Origin: Chitinophaga cymbidii
Lineage (GTDB): Bacteria; Bacteroidota; Bacteroidia; Chitinophagales; Chitinophagaceae
Reading direction: 5' to 3'
NCBI RefSeq assembly: GCF_007992715.1
Contig: NZ_BKAU01000001.1
Span: forward strand, 124,001 to 188,000
DNA: 64,000 nt
How positions within the stretch are numbered: position 1 is the stretch's first letter; every line of letters starts with the position of its first letter. The notes below the pieces were generated by a model that was not told where the DNA came from, did no database searches, and saw only the letters and a list, made by a program, of their open reading frames with translations. Both the position numbers and the translations under genes were made by a program. Below are positions 17,731 through 27,909 of this stretch, in pieces.

Positions 17731-17775
17731 AACTAAAAAAATAGTTTGAAAACTAAATAAATAGTTTTACATTTG
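17731..17775 (+). promoter_or_regulatory. blaI promoter with two overlapping palindromic operators
   Basis: The promoter is perfect: TTTG at 17745-17748, 19 bases, TACATTTG at 17768-17775. Over it lie two matching palindromes, AACTA-N6-TAGTT at 17731-17746 and 17751-17766. The second extends to AAAACTA/TAGTTTT (17749-17768). Their starts are exactly 20 bp apart, about two helical turns. One covers the -33 box and the other fills the spacer up to the -7. BlaI/MecI repressors bind such dyads as dimers, so autorepression is the natural reading. Confidence 0.8.
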
Positions 17776-17796
17776 AAATGCATCAACTACATCAAG

Positions 17797-18168
17797 ATGA
17801 AAACGCTCACCAAAGCTGAAGAACAGATCATGCAGGTATTGTGGAAGCTCGGCCCTTCCTTCGTGAAAGACATGATCGACGAAATGCCGGAGCCGAAGCC
17901 GCATTACAACACCGTGTCTACCCTCGTGAAAATATTGGTGGACAAAGGCTTCGTCAATTTCAAGGCGTATGGCAAAAGCCATCAGTATTACGCCCTCATT
18001 TCCAAGGAAGAATACAGCCACAAAACGGTGAAAAACCTTGTGTCCGGCTACTTCGAAGGCTCCTTCAGCAATATGGTCTCCTTCTTCGTGAAAGAAAAAG
18101 ACATGAGCGTGGCCGACCTCGAAGCGCTCCTGCAACAGATCAAAAACGCTAAAAACCAGGCCAAATGA
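17797..18168 (+). CDS. BlaI/MecI/CopY-family transcriptional repressor
   Basis: 123 residues from the ATG at 17797 (MKTLTKAEEQIMQVLW, the usual family start). The N-terminal winged helix includes KDMIDEMPEPKPHYNTVSTLVKILVDKGF, where the recognition helix and wing lie. The C-terminal half (GYFEGSFSNMVSFFV and SVADLEALLQQI) is the dimerisation domain. Cleavage of this family by its partner protease relieves repression. The stop overlaps the ATG of the M56 gene (ATGA), so the two are translationally coupled, as in blaI-blaR1 pairs. Confidence 0.93.
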   Translation: MKTLTKAEEQIMQVLWKLGPSFVKDMIDEMPEPKPHYNTVSTLVKILVDKGFVNFKAYGKSHQYYALISKEEYSHKTVKNLVSGYFEGSFSNMVSFFVKEKDMSVADLEALLQQIKNAKNQAK

Positions 18169-19826
18169 CTCCCTTACTCGCTTACCTCGTTAAAGTGATC
18201 ATCTGCTCCGGCATCCTGTACGGCTATTATCACATGGCCCTGCGCAACAACAGGTTTCACCAGTGGAACCGCTATTATGTGCTGCTCAGCACCCTGCTCA
18301 GCCTGGTGGTGCCGCTGATCCGCATCCCCCTCTCCTTCACGCCGGAAGAAACACAGGGCATCTACGTGTATACGTCACAGGTAGTAACCCTCAGAGAACA
18401 GGTATTCACGCCTTCGGCCGCACAGCAGGCTACTTATGTGAACTGGGCGGTATGGCTGTACGGCGCCATCATTCTGTTCTGCCTGCTGCGCCTGTGCGCT
18501 GGTTATTTCAGGATACTCCGGCTGGTCTACCGCAGCCGGGTGGAATTTATCAAGCCTTACTGGCTGGTGCTTTCAGAGCAGATCGCCGCGCCTTTTTCAT
18601 TCTTTAAATACATTTTCTGGAACAGCGGCATGAATGCGGACAGCACGGAAGGCCGGCAGATACTGCAGCATGAGATGGTGCACCTGCAGGAAAAACATAG
18701 TACGGACAAGCTGTTCATGGAAATCATCACCGCAATTTGCTGGATCAATCCCTTCTTCCATCTTTTCAAAAGAGAGCTGACGCTGGTGCATGAATTCATT
18801 GCGGACAAAAAAGCGGCGCAGAACGGGAACGCGGCGGATTACGCGCAGACGATCCTTTACATGGCCCTGCAATCCGGTCCCAATTTCAGCATGACCAACA
18901 GTTTTTCACAACATCCCATCAAACGCAGAATCTTTATGCTTACTACATCCCGCCAACTAAGGTTCAGTTACCTCCGCAGGCTGATGATCCTGCCCATCGC
19001 CACCATGATATTCTGTTCGCTGGCATTTGTGGTGAACGAAAACCACAGCTTCGCCAACGTCATCAACCCTGCAGACACCATTCCGCCACCGCCGCCTCCG
19101 GCGCCGTCCGCGCAGTTCAAACCGGATACATTGCCGAACAACGAGGAAGTGTTCACTTTTGTGGAACAACCACCTTCCTTTCCCGGCGGTGATCCTGCCC
19201 TCGCCAAATTCCTGAACCAGAACATCCGTTATCCGCATGCTGCCACCGAGAAAGGCAAAGGCGGCACCATCTTCGTCAGCTTCGTTGTAACGAAAGACGG
19301 CAGCGTGAAGAACGTTAAAACCGTGGGCGCTAAAAAAGGATACGGATTGGAAGAGGAAGCGGTACGGGTAGTAAAGCTGATGCCGAAATGGAAGCCCGGC
19401 AAGCAAAACAACAGGCTGGTGAACGTGCAGTTCAACCTGCCGATACGTTTTACCCTGCAGGAAGTGAAGCCTGAAAAGAAGGCGCCGAAAGTAGGTAAAG
19501 ACGGCGTGTACACCTATGCGGACGTGATGCCTAAATTTCCCGGCGGCGACGAAGGGTTGGCAAGATACCTGAGCACCAATATCCGTTATCCGGCCGATGC
19601 AACAAAACTTGGTATAATGGGGAATGTACTGGTTTCCTTCACGCTGGATACAGAAGGGAATATTAAAGATGTGCGTGCGGTCAACAAACCTGTGCTTGGC
19701 AGTGGATTGGAAGAAGAAGGCATAAGAGTGGTAAAATCAATGCCTAAATGGAGGCCGGCGATGGATGGAGGAAAGACTGTGCCGATCCGCTTTGCCGTGC
19801 CGATCAGGTTCCAGCTTCAGCATTAA
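18165..19826 (+). CDS. BlaR1-like M56 metalloprotease sensor with two C-terminal TonB-type domains
   Basis: 553 residues. Membrane helices at about 5-22, 37-55 and 95-115 precede the M56 protease domain with zinc motif HEMVH (169-173) and the third ligand Glu210 in VHEFIADKKA. A further helix (about 273-290) is followed by a Pro-rich linker (PPPPPPAP, about 307-313). Two copies of the TonB C-terminal fold come next, about 335-430 and 455-550, each opening with FPGGD..LA and ending in MPKW(K/R)P and PIRF. Classical BlaR1 carries a penicillin-binding domain here. The last domains lie in the periplasm, so they could bind peptide or TonB-box ligands. It presumably cleaves the repressor encoded upstream. 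Confidence 0.9.
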   Translation: MTPLLAYLVKVIICSGILYGYYHMALRNNRFHQWNRYYVLLSTLLSLVVPLIRIPLSFTPEETQGIYVYTSQVVTLREQVFTPSAAQQATYVNWAVWLYGAIILFCLLRLCAGYFRILRLVYRSRVEFIKPYWLVLSEQIAAPFSFFKYIFWNSGMNADSTEGRQILQHEMVHLQEKHSTDKLFMEIITAICWINPFFHLFKRELTLVHEFIADKKAAQNGNAADYAQTILYMALQSGPNFSMTNSFSQHPIKRRIFMLTTSRQLRFSYLRRLMILPIATMIFCSLAFVVNENHSFANVINPADTIPPPPPPAPSAQFKPDTLPNNEEVFTFVEQPPSFPGGDPALAKFLNQNIRYPHAATEKGKGGTIFVSFVVTKDGSVKNVKTVGAKKGYGLEEEAVRVVKLMPKWKPGKQNNRLVNVQFNLPIRFTLQEVKPEKKAPKVGKDGVYTYADVMPKFPGGDEGLARYLSTNIRYPADATKLGIMGNVLVSFTLDTEGNIKDVRAVNKPVLGSGLEEEGIRVVKSMPKWRPAMDGGKTVPIRFAVPIRFQLQH

Positions 19827-19842
19827 ACCTCATCAAAATACG

Positions 19843-19914
19843 AAGGCCGCCGCCACTGTAATTTTTCTTTCAGCGGATAGCTGACAAAAAGAAAGTTACG
19901 GTGGCGGCGGCCTT
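19843..19914. terminator. long GC-rich hairpin between convergent M56 gene and purM
   Basis: Arms of 19 bases (19843-19861 and 19896-19914; AAGGCCGCCGCCACTGTAA) pair with a single G.U. The loop itself contains a weaker inner stem (TTTCTTT/AAAGAAA and CAGC/GCTG). It is longer and more GC-rich than the other terminators here and lies between convergent stops. Confidence 0.7.
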
Positions 19915-19919
19915 TTCAA

Positions 19920-21098
19920 TTATTCATATTCGAAAGTTCCAGCTTCGCTTTTCACCGTCACTTTTTTAGCGGGACTGTCCGTCACCCGCCCCACTACCTG
20001 CGCTTCTATGTTATAAGTCTGCGCAATGCGGATAATGTCTTCCGCAATATGCTCCGGCACATACAGCTCCATGCGGTGCCCCATGTTGAACACCTGGTAC
20101 ATTTCTTTCCAGCCGGTGCCGGATTGCTGCTGTATCAGGGAGAACAGCGGCGGTATCGGGAAAAGGTTGTCTTTTATCACGTGCAGGTTTTCGATGAAAT
20201 GCAGCACCTTGGTTTGCGCACCTCCGCTGCAATGCACCATGCCGTGCACCTGCGGCCGGAATTGCTCCAGCACCTGGCGGATCACCGGCGCATAAGTGCG
20301 GGTCGGCGACAATACCAGCTTGCCGGCGGTGATATTTCCCACGCCGGGGATATCTATCATGTCCGTCAGCGCTTTGCTGCCACTGAATACCAGCTCTTTC
20401 GGAATGCCGGGGTCGTAGCTTTCAGGGAATTTTTCCGCTACGGTTTTGTTAAATACGTCGTGACGGGCGGAGGTAAGGCCGTTGCTGCCCATGCCGCCGT
20501 TATACTCCCTTTCGTAGGTAGCCTGGCCGTAAGATGCCAGTCCCACCACCACATCGCCCGCCTGGATGCGGTCGTTGGAGATCACGTCCGCGCGTTTCAT
20601 GCGGCAGGTAACCGTGGAATCCACGATGATCGTACGCACCAGGTCGCCCACATCGGCGGTTTCCCCGCCGGTGGAATAGATGCCCATGCCGTAGCTGCGC
20701 AGCTCTTCCAGTATTTCTTCCGTGCCGTTGATGATCGCGGCGATCACTTCGCCGGGCACGAGGTTTTTGTTACGGCCGATCGTGGAGGAAAGGAGGATGT
20801 TATCGGTAGCGCCCACGCACAGCAAGTCGTCCGTATTCATGATGATGGCATCCTGCGCAATGCCGCGCCATACGCCCAGGTCGCCGGTCTGTTTCCAGTA
20901 AGCGTAAGCGAGGGAGGATTTGGTGCCTGCGCCGTCCGCATGCATGATATTGCACCAGTCCGCGTCACCGCCGAGGATGTCCGGGATGATCTTGCAGAAA
21001 GCGCGGGGGAATAGCCCTTTGTCGATATGCCGGATGGCATTATGCACATCTTCCTTGCCGGCTGAAACGCCTCTTTTGGCGTAAAGGTTTTGGTCCAC
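19920..21098 (-). CDS. purM: phosphoribosylformylglycinamidine cyclo-ligase (AIR synthetase)
   Basis: 392 residues, starting with GTG at 21098 (DQNLYAKRGVSAGKEDVH). AAAGGA lies about seven bases before it, and all homologues I know begin near RGVSAGKEDV; the open frame continues upstream without similarity. The ATP-binding and dimer motifs GAGTKSSLAY, CVGATDNILLSSTIGRN and STGGETADVGD are present. It closes the imidazole ring of purines using ATP. The divergent ribF gene shares its promoter region. Confidence 0.93.
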   Translation of the reverse strand: MDQNLYAKRGVSAGKEDVHNAIRHIDKGLFPRAFCKIIPDILGGDADWCNIMHADGAGTKSSLAYAYWKQTGDLGVWRGIAQDAIIMNTDDLLCVGATDNILLSSTIGRNKNLVPGEVIAAIINGTEEILEELRSYGMGIYSTGGETADVGDLVRTIIVDSTVTCRMKRADVISNDRIQAGDVVVGLASYGQATYEREYNGGMGSNGLTSARHDVFNKTVAEKFPESYDPGIPKELVFSGSKALTDMIDIPGVGNITAGKLVLSPTRTYAPVIRQVLEQFRPQVHGMVHCSGGAQTKVLHFIENLHVIKDNLFPIPPLFSLIQQQSGTGWKEMYQVFNMGHRMELYVPEHIAEDIIRIAQTYNIEAQVVGRVTDSPAKKVTVKSEAGTFEYE

Positions 21099-21113
21099 GA
21101 TGTTCCTTTGATG

Positions 21114-21160
21114 TTGTAATAAAGTGCAAAAGTAATAGATTTGCACGGCGTTTTTGCAAA
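21114..21160. promoter_or_regulatory. interleaved divergent promoters of purM and ribF
   Basis: Rightward: TTG at 21114-21116, 19 bases, TAGATTTG at 21136-21143 for ribF. Leftward: TACTTTTG at 21127-21134 for purM, with TTTG at 21157-21160 as a loosely spaced -33. The two -7 boxes are separated by one base, so simultaneous occupancy by RNA polymerase looks impossible. Confidence 0.7.
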
Positions 21161-21175
21161 TATGATCATCTAGCC

Positions 21176-22102
21176 ATGCAGGTTCACAGGGATTTACACC
21201 ATTTACCGGATTTCCGCAATGCCGTTATCACCATCGGCACGTTCGACGGGGTGCACAGCGGCCATCAGTACATCCTGCAGCAGTTGCAGGAAGCTGCGGA
21301 AGCCTGCAACGGCGAAACGGTGATCATCACCTTTGATCCGCATCCGCGGGAAGTGCTCGCGCCGCATGACAAAAACGTGCGCCTGCTTACTACGCTGGAC
21401 GAAAAGATCCGGCTGCTGGAACAACGCGGCATCCATCACCTGGTGGTAGTGCCTTTTACCAAAGCGTTCTCCGAACTGTCCGCCCGCGCCTATCTCGAAG
21501 ATTTCCTGATCCGCACTTTCCGCCCGCATACCATCATCATCGGGTACGACCACCGTTTCGGGCATAACCGCGAAGGCGGGCTGGAATTGCTGGAGGCCGA
21601 ACAGCAGCAGTTCGGGTTTCAGTTGCTGGAGATCCCCCCGCAGGTGGTGCACGATCTCACCGTCAGCTCCACCAAGATCCGGCAAAGCCTGCAGAACGGC
21701 GCCGTACAGCTGGCTAACGAACTGCTCGGCTATCCCTATTTCCTGAACGGAACGGTCGTGCATGGCGATAAAATGGGCCGTCAGCTGGGCTTTCCCACCG
21801 CCAATATCCACCTGAACGACGGGCGCAAGCTGATACCCGCGCAAGGCGTGTATGCGGTAACGGTAGAAACCGGCGGGCGGCGCTTCAAGGGCGCGCTTAA
21901 CATCGGCACCCGGCCCACGTTCAACGGCGCCGAGCTGCGCATAGAAGTATATATCCTGGATTTTAATGAAGAGATCTATGGGGAGAACATCCGCGTGTCT
22001 TTCCTGGATTATATCCGTTCAGACAAAAAATTCGATTCTGTAGACGCATTGGTTTTACAGATGAAGGATGATGTGGAAAAAGCGCGGGTGATCGCGGGAT
22101 AA
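21176..22102 (+). CDS. ribF: bifunctional riboflavin kinase / FAD synthetase
   Basis: 308 residues. The N-terminal adenylyltransferase has GTFDGVHSGHQ and the IIGYDHRFGHNREG and VSSTKIRQSL motifs. The C-terminal flavokinase has GDKMGRQLGFPTANI and LNIGTRPTFNG. It converts riboflavin to FMN, then FAD. The stop abuts that of holA, which converges on it with no gap. Confidence 0.95.
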   Translation: MQVHRDLHHLPDFRNAVITIGTFDGVHSGHQYILQQLQEAAEACNGETVIITFDPHPREVLAPHDKNVRLLTTLDEKIRLLEQRGIHHLVVVPFTKAFSELSARAYLEDFLIRTFRPHTIIIGYDHRFGHNREGGLELLEAEQQQFGFQLLEIPPQVVHDLTVSSTKIRQSLQNGAVQLANELLGYPYFLNGTVVHGDKMGRQLGFPTANIHLNDGRKLIPAQGVYAVTVETGGRRFKGALNIGTRPTFNGAELRIEVYILDFNEEIYGENIRVSFLDYIRSDKKFDSVDALVLQMKDDVEKARVIAG

Positions 22103-23101
22103 TTATGGCCGCAGCATCCGGAACACCAGCTCCTTCATCAGTTCCCCGTCCTCATTCCCCGCGTCGTTAATACCGATACTCCGCAGATTGTACTGATGCA
22201 GCAAAAGGATCGCCCTTTCCGTTCCTTCCGGCCCGAACTTGCGGGCAGCCGCCGTGTAATCTTTCAGGAAAAAAGGATGTACGCCCAGCGCGGCCGCCAT
22301 TTCCTTTTCCCCGCCTTTCACACCGAATAACAGGCTGATCTTCGAAAAATAATTATAGAGCGCCGGGATCACCATCTGGATAGGCGCGGCTTTGGGGTTG
22401 GCGGAAAAATATCTGATGATGCGCATTACTTTCGGCATGTCCTGCTGCCCCAGCGCGTTCTGCAATTCAAAAACATTGTACTCCTTGCTGATGCCCACGT
22501 ATTTTTCAATATCGTTCTCATCGATCTTCTTGCCTTCCGGCAGGTTCACCAGGAGCTTGTCTATTTCATTGGCGATGCGGGACAGGTCGTTGCCGATGTG
22601 GTCCGCCAGCAGGATGCAGGCTTTCTCCGATATGGCAAGCCCCTGGCTGCGCACGTAGGCTTCCGCCCAGGAGGGCAGCTGGTTGTCGTACAGCTTTTTG
22701 GTGGACAGCATCACGCCGCGGTCCTTGATGAGCTTCGCCATTTTGCTGCGCCCGTCTATTTTGCCCTGTTTGTGGGCCACCACAAAAACGGTGGATTCCA
22801 GCGGTTTGTCGATGTAAGCTTCCAGCTTCAGGATGTCGCGCATCGCCTGCGCTTCTTTCAGGATCACCACCTGGCGGTCCGCGAACATGGGATACCGGCG
22901 GCAGGCGTTGATAACGGTGGCCCAGTCCGTATCCTTCCCGTACAATACGGTCAGGTTAAAACCTTTGTCCGCCTCGCTGAGCAGCTGGTGCTCCGCGTAC
23001 TCCACCACCTGGTCGATAAAAAAATCCTCCTCGCCTTCCAGCCAGTAGAGCGGCCGGAATTTTTGCTGTTTCCAATCCCTGATGATATCCTGGTATTCCA
23101 T
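22103..23101 (-). CDS. holA: DNA polymerase III subunit delta
   Basis: 332 residues with the HolA pattern: the N-terminal segment RPLYWLEGEEDFFIDQVVEY, the VVILKEAQAM region corresponding to the AAA core, KKLYDNQLPSW and the C-terminal domain with ALYNYFSKISLLFG. The delta subunit opens the sliding clamp within the clamp loader. It follows the exonuclease gene by 51 bases in the same direction. Confidence 0.9.
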   Translation of the reverse strand: MEYQDIIRDWKQQKFRPLYWLEGEEDFFIDQVVEYAEHQLLSEADKGFNLTVLYGKDTDWATVINACRRYPMFADRQVVILKEAQAMRDILKLEAYIDKPLESTVFVVAHKQGKIDGRSKMAKLIKDRGVMLSTKKLYDNQLPSWAEAYVRSQGLAISEKACILLADHIGNDLSRIANEIDKLLVNLPEGKKIDENDIEKYVGISKEYNVFELQNALGQQDMPKVMRIIRYFSANPKAAPIQMVIPALYNYFSKISLLFGVKGGEKEMAAALGVHPFFLKDYTAAARKFGPEGTERAILLLHQYNLRSIGINDAGNEDGELMKELVFRMLRP

Positions 23102-23152
23102 TTTCTAATTTATATTCGTCATCTTCCTTTTTCCATCACCGGCAGCCTTTCG

Positions 23153-23878
23153 TCATCTTACGATCTGCACATTTTCATTTTCCAGCAGCGGCAGGCCCTT
23201 GAACCTCAGCAGCAGCTGCCCCACCGTCAGCACATCCTTCTGGCAATACTCCACGATCCTCGGCAGGTTGCGTTCTTCCCAGTAAACTTTGCCCACCATG
23301 CCGCCGTTGATGTCGTCTTTCGGCGTAGGAATGCCCAGCACGGTAGCCAGCAGGTTCAGGGAAGCGTAATTCCTGAATTCCCCGAAACGCCATATCTGCA
23401 TCGTGTCCAGCAGCGGCATTTCCCAGGGCTTGAGGTTGTGCAGGTGCATCGGCGCCGGCAAAAGCAGGCCGTTTATCAGCGTGCGGCGGCAAAGATATGG
23501 AATATCAAATTCGCGGATGTTATGCCCGGCAAACTGGAACCGGGGATATTTTGTAAAGAACTTATGCACAAGTTCGAGGAAGCCTGTTAATACTTCTTTC
23601 TCGTCATCTCCGCAAAAAGATTTGATACGTAATTGATAATGACCATTTTCCACATGAAAAAAACCCGCAGAGATGCAGACCACCTTTCCGAACTCGGCAT
23701 AGAGGGCGGCTTTTTCAAAGTAATGGTCCCCCTCCTCTTCAGAATCTGGCGCAATTTTTGCATTTTTCTCCAACCAGAGAGCCTGAAGCCCGGCTGGCAG
23801 GTGATTAAAGGCAGCAGTGAGCGGGGTGGTTTCTATGTCTAACAAGAGCAATTGATCGAGGGCGACGTTATTCAGCAC
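23153..23878 (-). CDS. 3'-5' exonuclease, DnaQ-like (PolB-type RNase H fold)
   Basis: 241 residues from a GTG at 23878, which gives LNNVALDQLLLLDIETTP, the spacing expected before exonuclease motif I. A TTG at 23911 would add 11 residues. Motif I is DIETTP, motif II GHNIREFDIPYL and motif III YCQKDVLTVGQ, giving the four metal-binding acids and the conserved Tyr. The family is annotated as predicted PolB-like exonuclease; the substrate in vivo is unknown, with DNA repair or RNA trimming possible. holA follows it closely. Confidence 0.85.
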   Translation of the reverse strand: MLNNVALDQLLLLDIETTPLTAAFNHLPAGLQALWLEKNAKIAPDSEEEGDHYFEKAALYAEFGKVVCISAGFFHVENGHYQLRIKSFCGDDEKEVLTGFLELVHKFFTKYPRFQFAGHNIREFDIPYLCRRTLINGLLLPAPMHLHNLKPWEMPLLDTMQIWRFGEFRNYASLNLLATVLGIPTPKDDINGGMVGKVYWEERNLPRIVEYCQKDVLTVGQLLLRFKGLPLLENENVQIVR

Positions 23879-23980
23879 AGCCAAAAAGTTTAAAACTTGT
23901 AATTTAAGCAAATTTTAACGTTCTGCTTTTTTCGGAAAAATTTTACCCATATAAACAATCTAAAATAAAACGACAACATT

Positions 23981-24946
23981 ATGACGGAAAATACTTTCAA
24001 TGCTGGTACGCCCAGTAATTCCGGATCTGAAAAACCAAAAAGCAACAAAAACGGTATCATCTACGGCATCCTGATCGCCGCCCTGGTAGGTACCTGGGGG
24101 TATATGTATTACGACAAAAGCCAGTCCAGCAAGGAAATTGCCATCAAAGACAACCAGCTGGACACGCTGAACAATTCACGCAACGAACTGCAATCCGAAT
24201 ATGATGCCGCACGTGCGCGCCTGGACAACCTGATCTCCCAGAACAGCCGCATGGACAGCCTGGTGAAAAGTAAAGACAAGGAAATTGCCGATATGAAAAA
24301 CCGTATCAGCAGCATCCTTTCCAACAGGAACGCCACGCAGGCGGAACTTGCCGAAGCGCGCAGGCTTATTGAACAGCTGAAATCCAGCACCGAGTCTTAT
24401 GTAGCCACCATCGAAAGACTGGAAGGTGAAAAGCTGGTGATCACCGGCGAACGCGATTTCGCCCGCAAGGAGCGTGACTCCGTGGTAACGGTGAAAGACA
24501 GCCTCGGCAAGCAGGTGGACCTAGGTTCCGTGCTGCATGCCTCCAACATCCAGCTCTCCCCCATCAACGTACGCAAGAACGGCAAGGAAGAAGTGACTTC
24601 CAAAGCCAAACGCGCGGACATGATGCGGGTATCGTTTGATGTGGACAACCGCATTGCCACCACCGGCGACAAAGAGATCTTCGTAGCCATCACGGCGCCC
24701 GACGGTTCACCGCTGGCGGTAGAAGCCCTCGGCAGCGGCCGCTTCACACTGGAAGACGGCACCGAGAAACTCTACACCGTTAAGAAAATGGTATCTTACA
24801 CCACCGGCACCAGCCAGTCCGTAAGCATGGACTGGAAGCAAAACTCCGATTTCAAACCGGGCGATTATACCGTAGAGATCTACCAGGACGGCTTCAAGAT
24901 AGGTTCAGGAAAAGTGAACCTGAAAAAGGGCGGTCTTTTCAACTAA
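23981..24946 (+). CDS. membrane-anchored coiled-coil protein of unknown function
   Basis: 321 residues, not recognised as a named family. A polar cytoplasmic start rich in Asn, Ser and Lys is followed by one membrane helix (about 26-43, IIYGILIAALVGTWGYMYY). Then comes a long coiled coil (about 50-170) of LDNLISQNSRMDSLVKSK type heptads, and a C-terminal beta-sandwich-like region (about 195-320) ending YTVEIYQDGFKIGSGKVNL. The topology puts the coiled coil and the beta domain outside the inner membrane. Similar genes appear common in Chitinophagaceae, from general familiarity only. It stands alone between divergent exonuclease and downstream response regulator genes. Confidence 0.78.
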   Translation: MTENTFNAGTPSNSGSEKPKSNKNGIIYGILIAALVGTWGYMYYDKSQSSKEIAIKDNQLDTLNNSRNELQSEYDAARARLDNLISQNSRMDSLVKSKDKEIADMKNRISSILSNRNATQAELAEARRLIEQLKSSTESYVATIERLEGEKLVITGERDFARKERDSVVTVKDSLGKQVDLGSVLHASNIQLSPINVRKNGKEEVTSKAKRADMMRVSFDVDNRIATTGDKEIFVAITAPDGSPLAVEALGSGRFTLEDGTEKLYTVKKMVSYTTGTSQSVSMDWKQNSDFKPGDYTVEIYQDGFKIGSGKVNLKKGGLFN

Positions 24947-24980
24947 ACAGGCATAGAGCAATCCAACATTCATAGTAAGA

Positions 24981-25008
24981 AAGGTGCGGCGAAAGCTGCG
25001 CCTTTTTT
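24981..25008 (+). terminator. intrinsic terminator
   Basis: Ten-pair stem AAGGTGCGGC/GCTGCGCCTT with a GAAA tetraloop, then six T. It ends the coiled-coil gene transcript. Confidence 0.88.
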
Positions 25009-25141
25009 CATTTAAATATGTTATCAGGAATGTTAAAGATTGGTTATTGAATAAAAAATATATATAAAAATAAAATAAAATTAATTTTCTTTGCACCAGC
25101 ATTTACAGCAGAGATGACCCTTCCTCATAATACCAAAAGAC

Positions 25142-25531
25142 ATGGCAAATACGAATAAAGTAGTTTATGTGATTGACGATGATGAGATTTTCCACTTTAT
25201 TGTAAAGAAGATGTTCGGCTTACAGGGATGGGATGTGGTGGTGAATTCGTTTCTTTCCGCGGAAGATGCCATAGAAGACCTGGGGTCTTTTGCCGAGTTG
25301 CCCTGCCTGATCATCCTGGATATGAATATGCAGCGGATGAACGGATGGGATTTCATAGAAGCGTACCGCGAGCTGAAACAGCGTACGCAGCAGGATGTGC
25401 CGATCATTATGTGCTCCTCTTCCATGAATATCCAGGACATGGAAAAAGTGAAACGGACGCCGGAGCTGATGGCTTACATCACCAAGCCGCTGGATCGCTC
25501 CAAAATGAAAGTGATAGAAGAATACCTTTAG
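25142..25531 (+). CDS. single-domain response regulator
   Basis: 129 residues, one receiver domain only. The acidic pocket is VYVIDDDEI, the phosphoacceptor Asp lies in LIILDMNM, the Ser/Thr switch in IIMCSSS and the Lys in YITKPLD. With no output domain it must signal through protein contacts, like CheY or Spo0F. No histidine kinase gene is adjacent, so the partner is unknown. A weak TTTCTTTG box at 25086-25093 might be the -7. Confidence 0.92.
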   Translation: MANTNKVVYVIDDDEIFHFIVKKMFGLQGWDVVVNSFLSAEDAIEDLGSFAELPCLIILDMNMQRMNGWDFIEAYRELKQRTQQDVPIIMCSSSMNIQDMEKVKRTPELMAYITKPLDRSKMKVIEEYL

Positions 25532-25581
25532 ATAGATGCTGGCCCGCCAGCAGTTAGAACCCAAAAAAGTACACAATAGCA

Positions 25582-25609
25582 AAAGAGCGAAGACTGATCT
25601 TCGCTCTTT
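25582..25609. terminator. bidirectional terminator
   Basis: Perfect 12-bp stem AAAGAGCGAAGA with a CTGA loop, followed by a T-rich tract on the right and preceded by A on the left. It separates the convergent response regulator and ABC-F genes. Confidence 0.9.
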
Positions 25610-25622
25610 CCTTTTTTATCTT

Positions 25623-27305
<1,683 letters not shown>

Positions 27306-27369
27306 TTAATGGTTCCGGGAACAATCTTCCGGTACCTGCTGTTATCTATACAAACAAAAAATTGATCAT

Positions 27370-27909
27370 ATGATCCAACATCTTGCCAAATACTGGTGGC
27401 TGTTTGTCCTCCGCGGCGTTATGGCTGTGATCTTCGCCATCCTGGCCTTTATCTGGCCGGCCCTCACCCTGTCCGTGCTCGTGGTCTTCCTCGGCGCCTA
27501 CCTGTTCGTGGACGGGCTTTTCTCCCTGGTGCACGGCTTCCGGATCATGAAGCGGGACAGTCACTGGTGGGTGCTGGTGCTCGAAGGGCTGCTGGGGATT
27601 GCGGCGGGACTGGTAGCGCTGTTCATGCCGGGCATTACGGTTGTTTTCCTCGTGACCCTGATCGCTTTGTGGTCTGTTGTTACGGGGATACTGGAGATCG
27701 TGCTGGCGATCCGTTTGCGGAAAGAGCTGAAAAATGAATGGATGCTGGTGGTAGCAGGGATCTTCTCGATCGCTTTCGGGATCGTGCTGTTTGCCCAGCC
27801 ACTGGCGGGTGTTGTAGTGATCGCGTGGTGGCTGGGGATCTATGCGTTGCTGTTTGGCTTTTTGCTGATACTGGCGGGGATGCGGCTGAAAAAGACCATT
27901 ACTTCGTAA
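27370..27909 (+). CDS. HdeD-like DUF308 membrane protein
   Basis: 179 residues with six hydrophobic helices in three pairs, typical of the DUF308/HdeD family (WWLFVLRGVMAVIFAILAF at the start, then GAYLFVDGLFSL, VLEGLLGIAAGLVALF and similar repeats). E. coli HdeD is linked to acid resistance at high cell density; the mechanism is not known. Its last 11 bases overlap the convergent peptidase gene. Confidence 0.85.
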   Translation: MIQHLAKYWWLFVLRGVMAVIFAILAFIWPALTLSVLVVFLGAYLFVDGLFSLVHGFRIMKRDSHWWVLVLEGLLGIAAGLVALFMPGITVVFLVTLIALWSVVTGILEIVLAIRLRKELKNEWMLVVAGIFSIAFGIVLFAQPLAGVVVIAWWLGIYALLFGFLLILAGMRLKKTITS

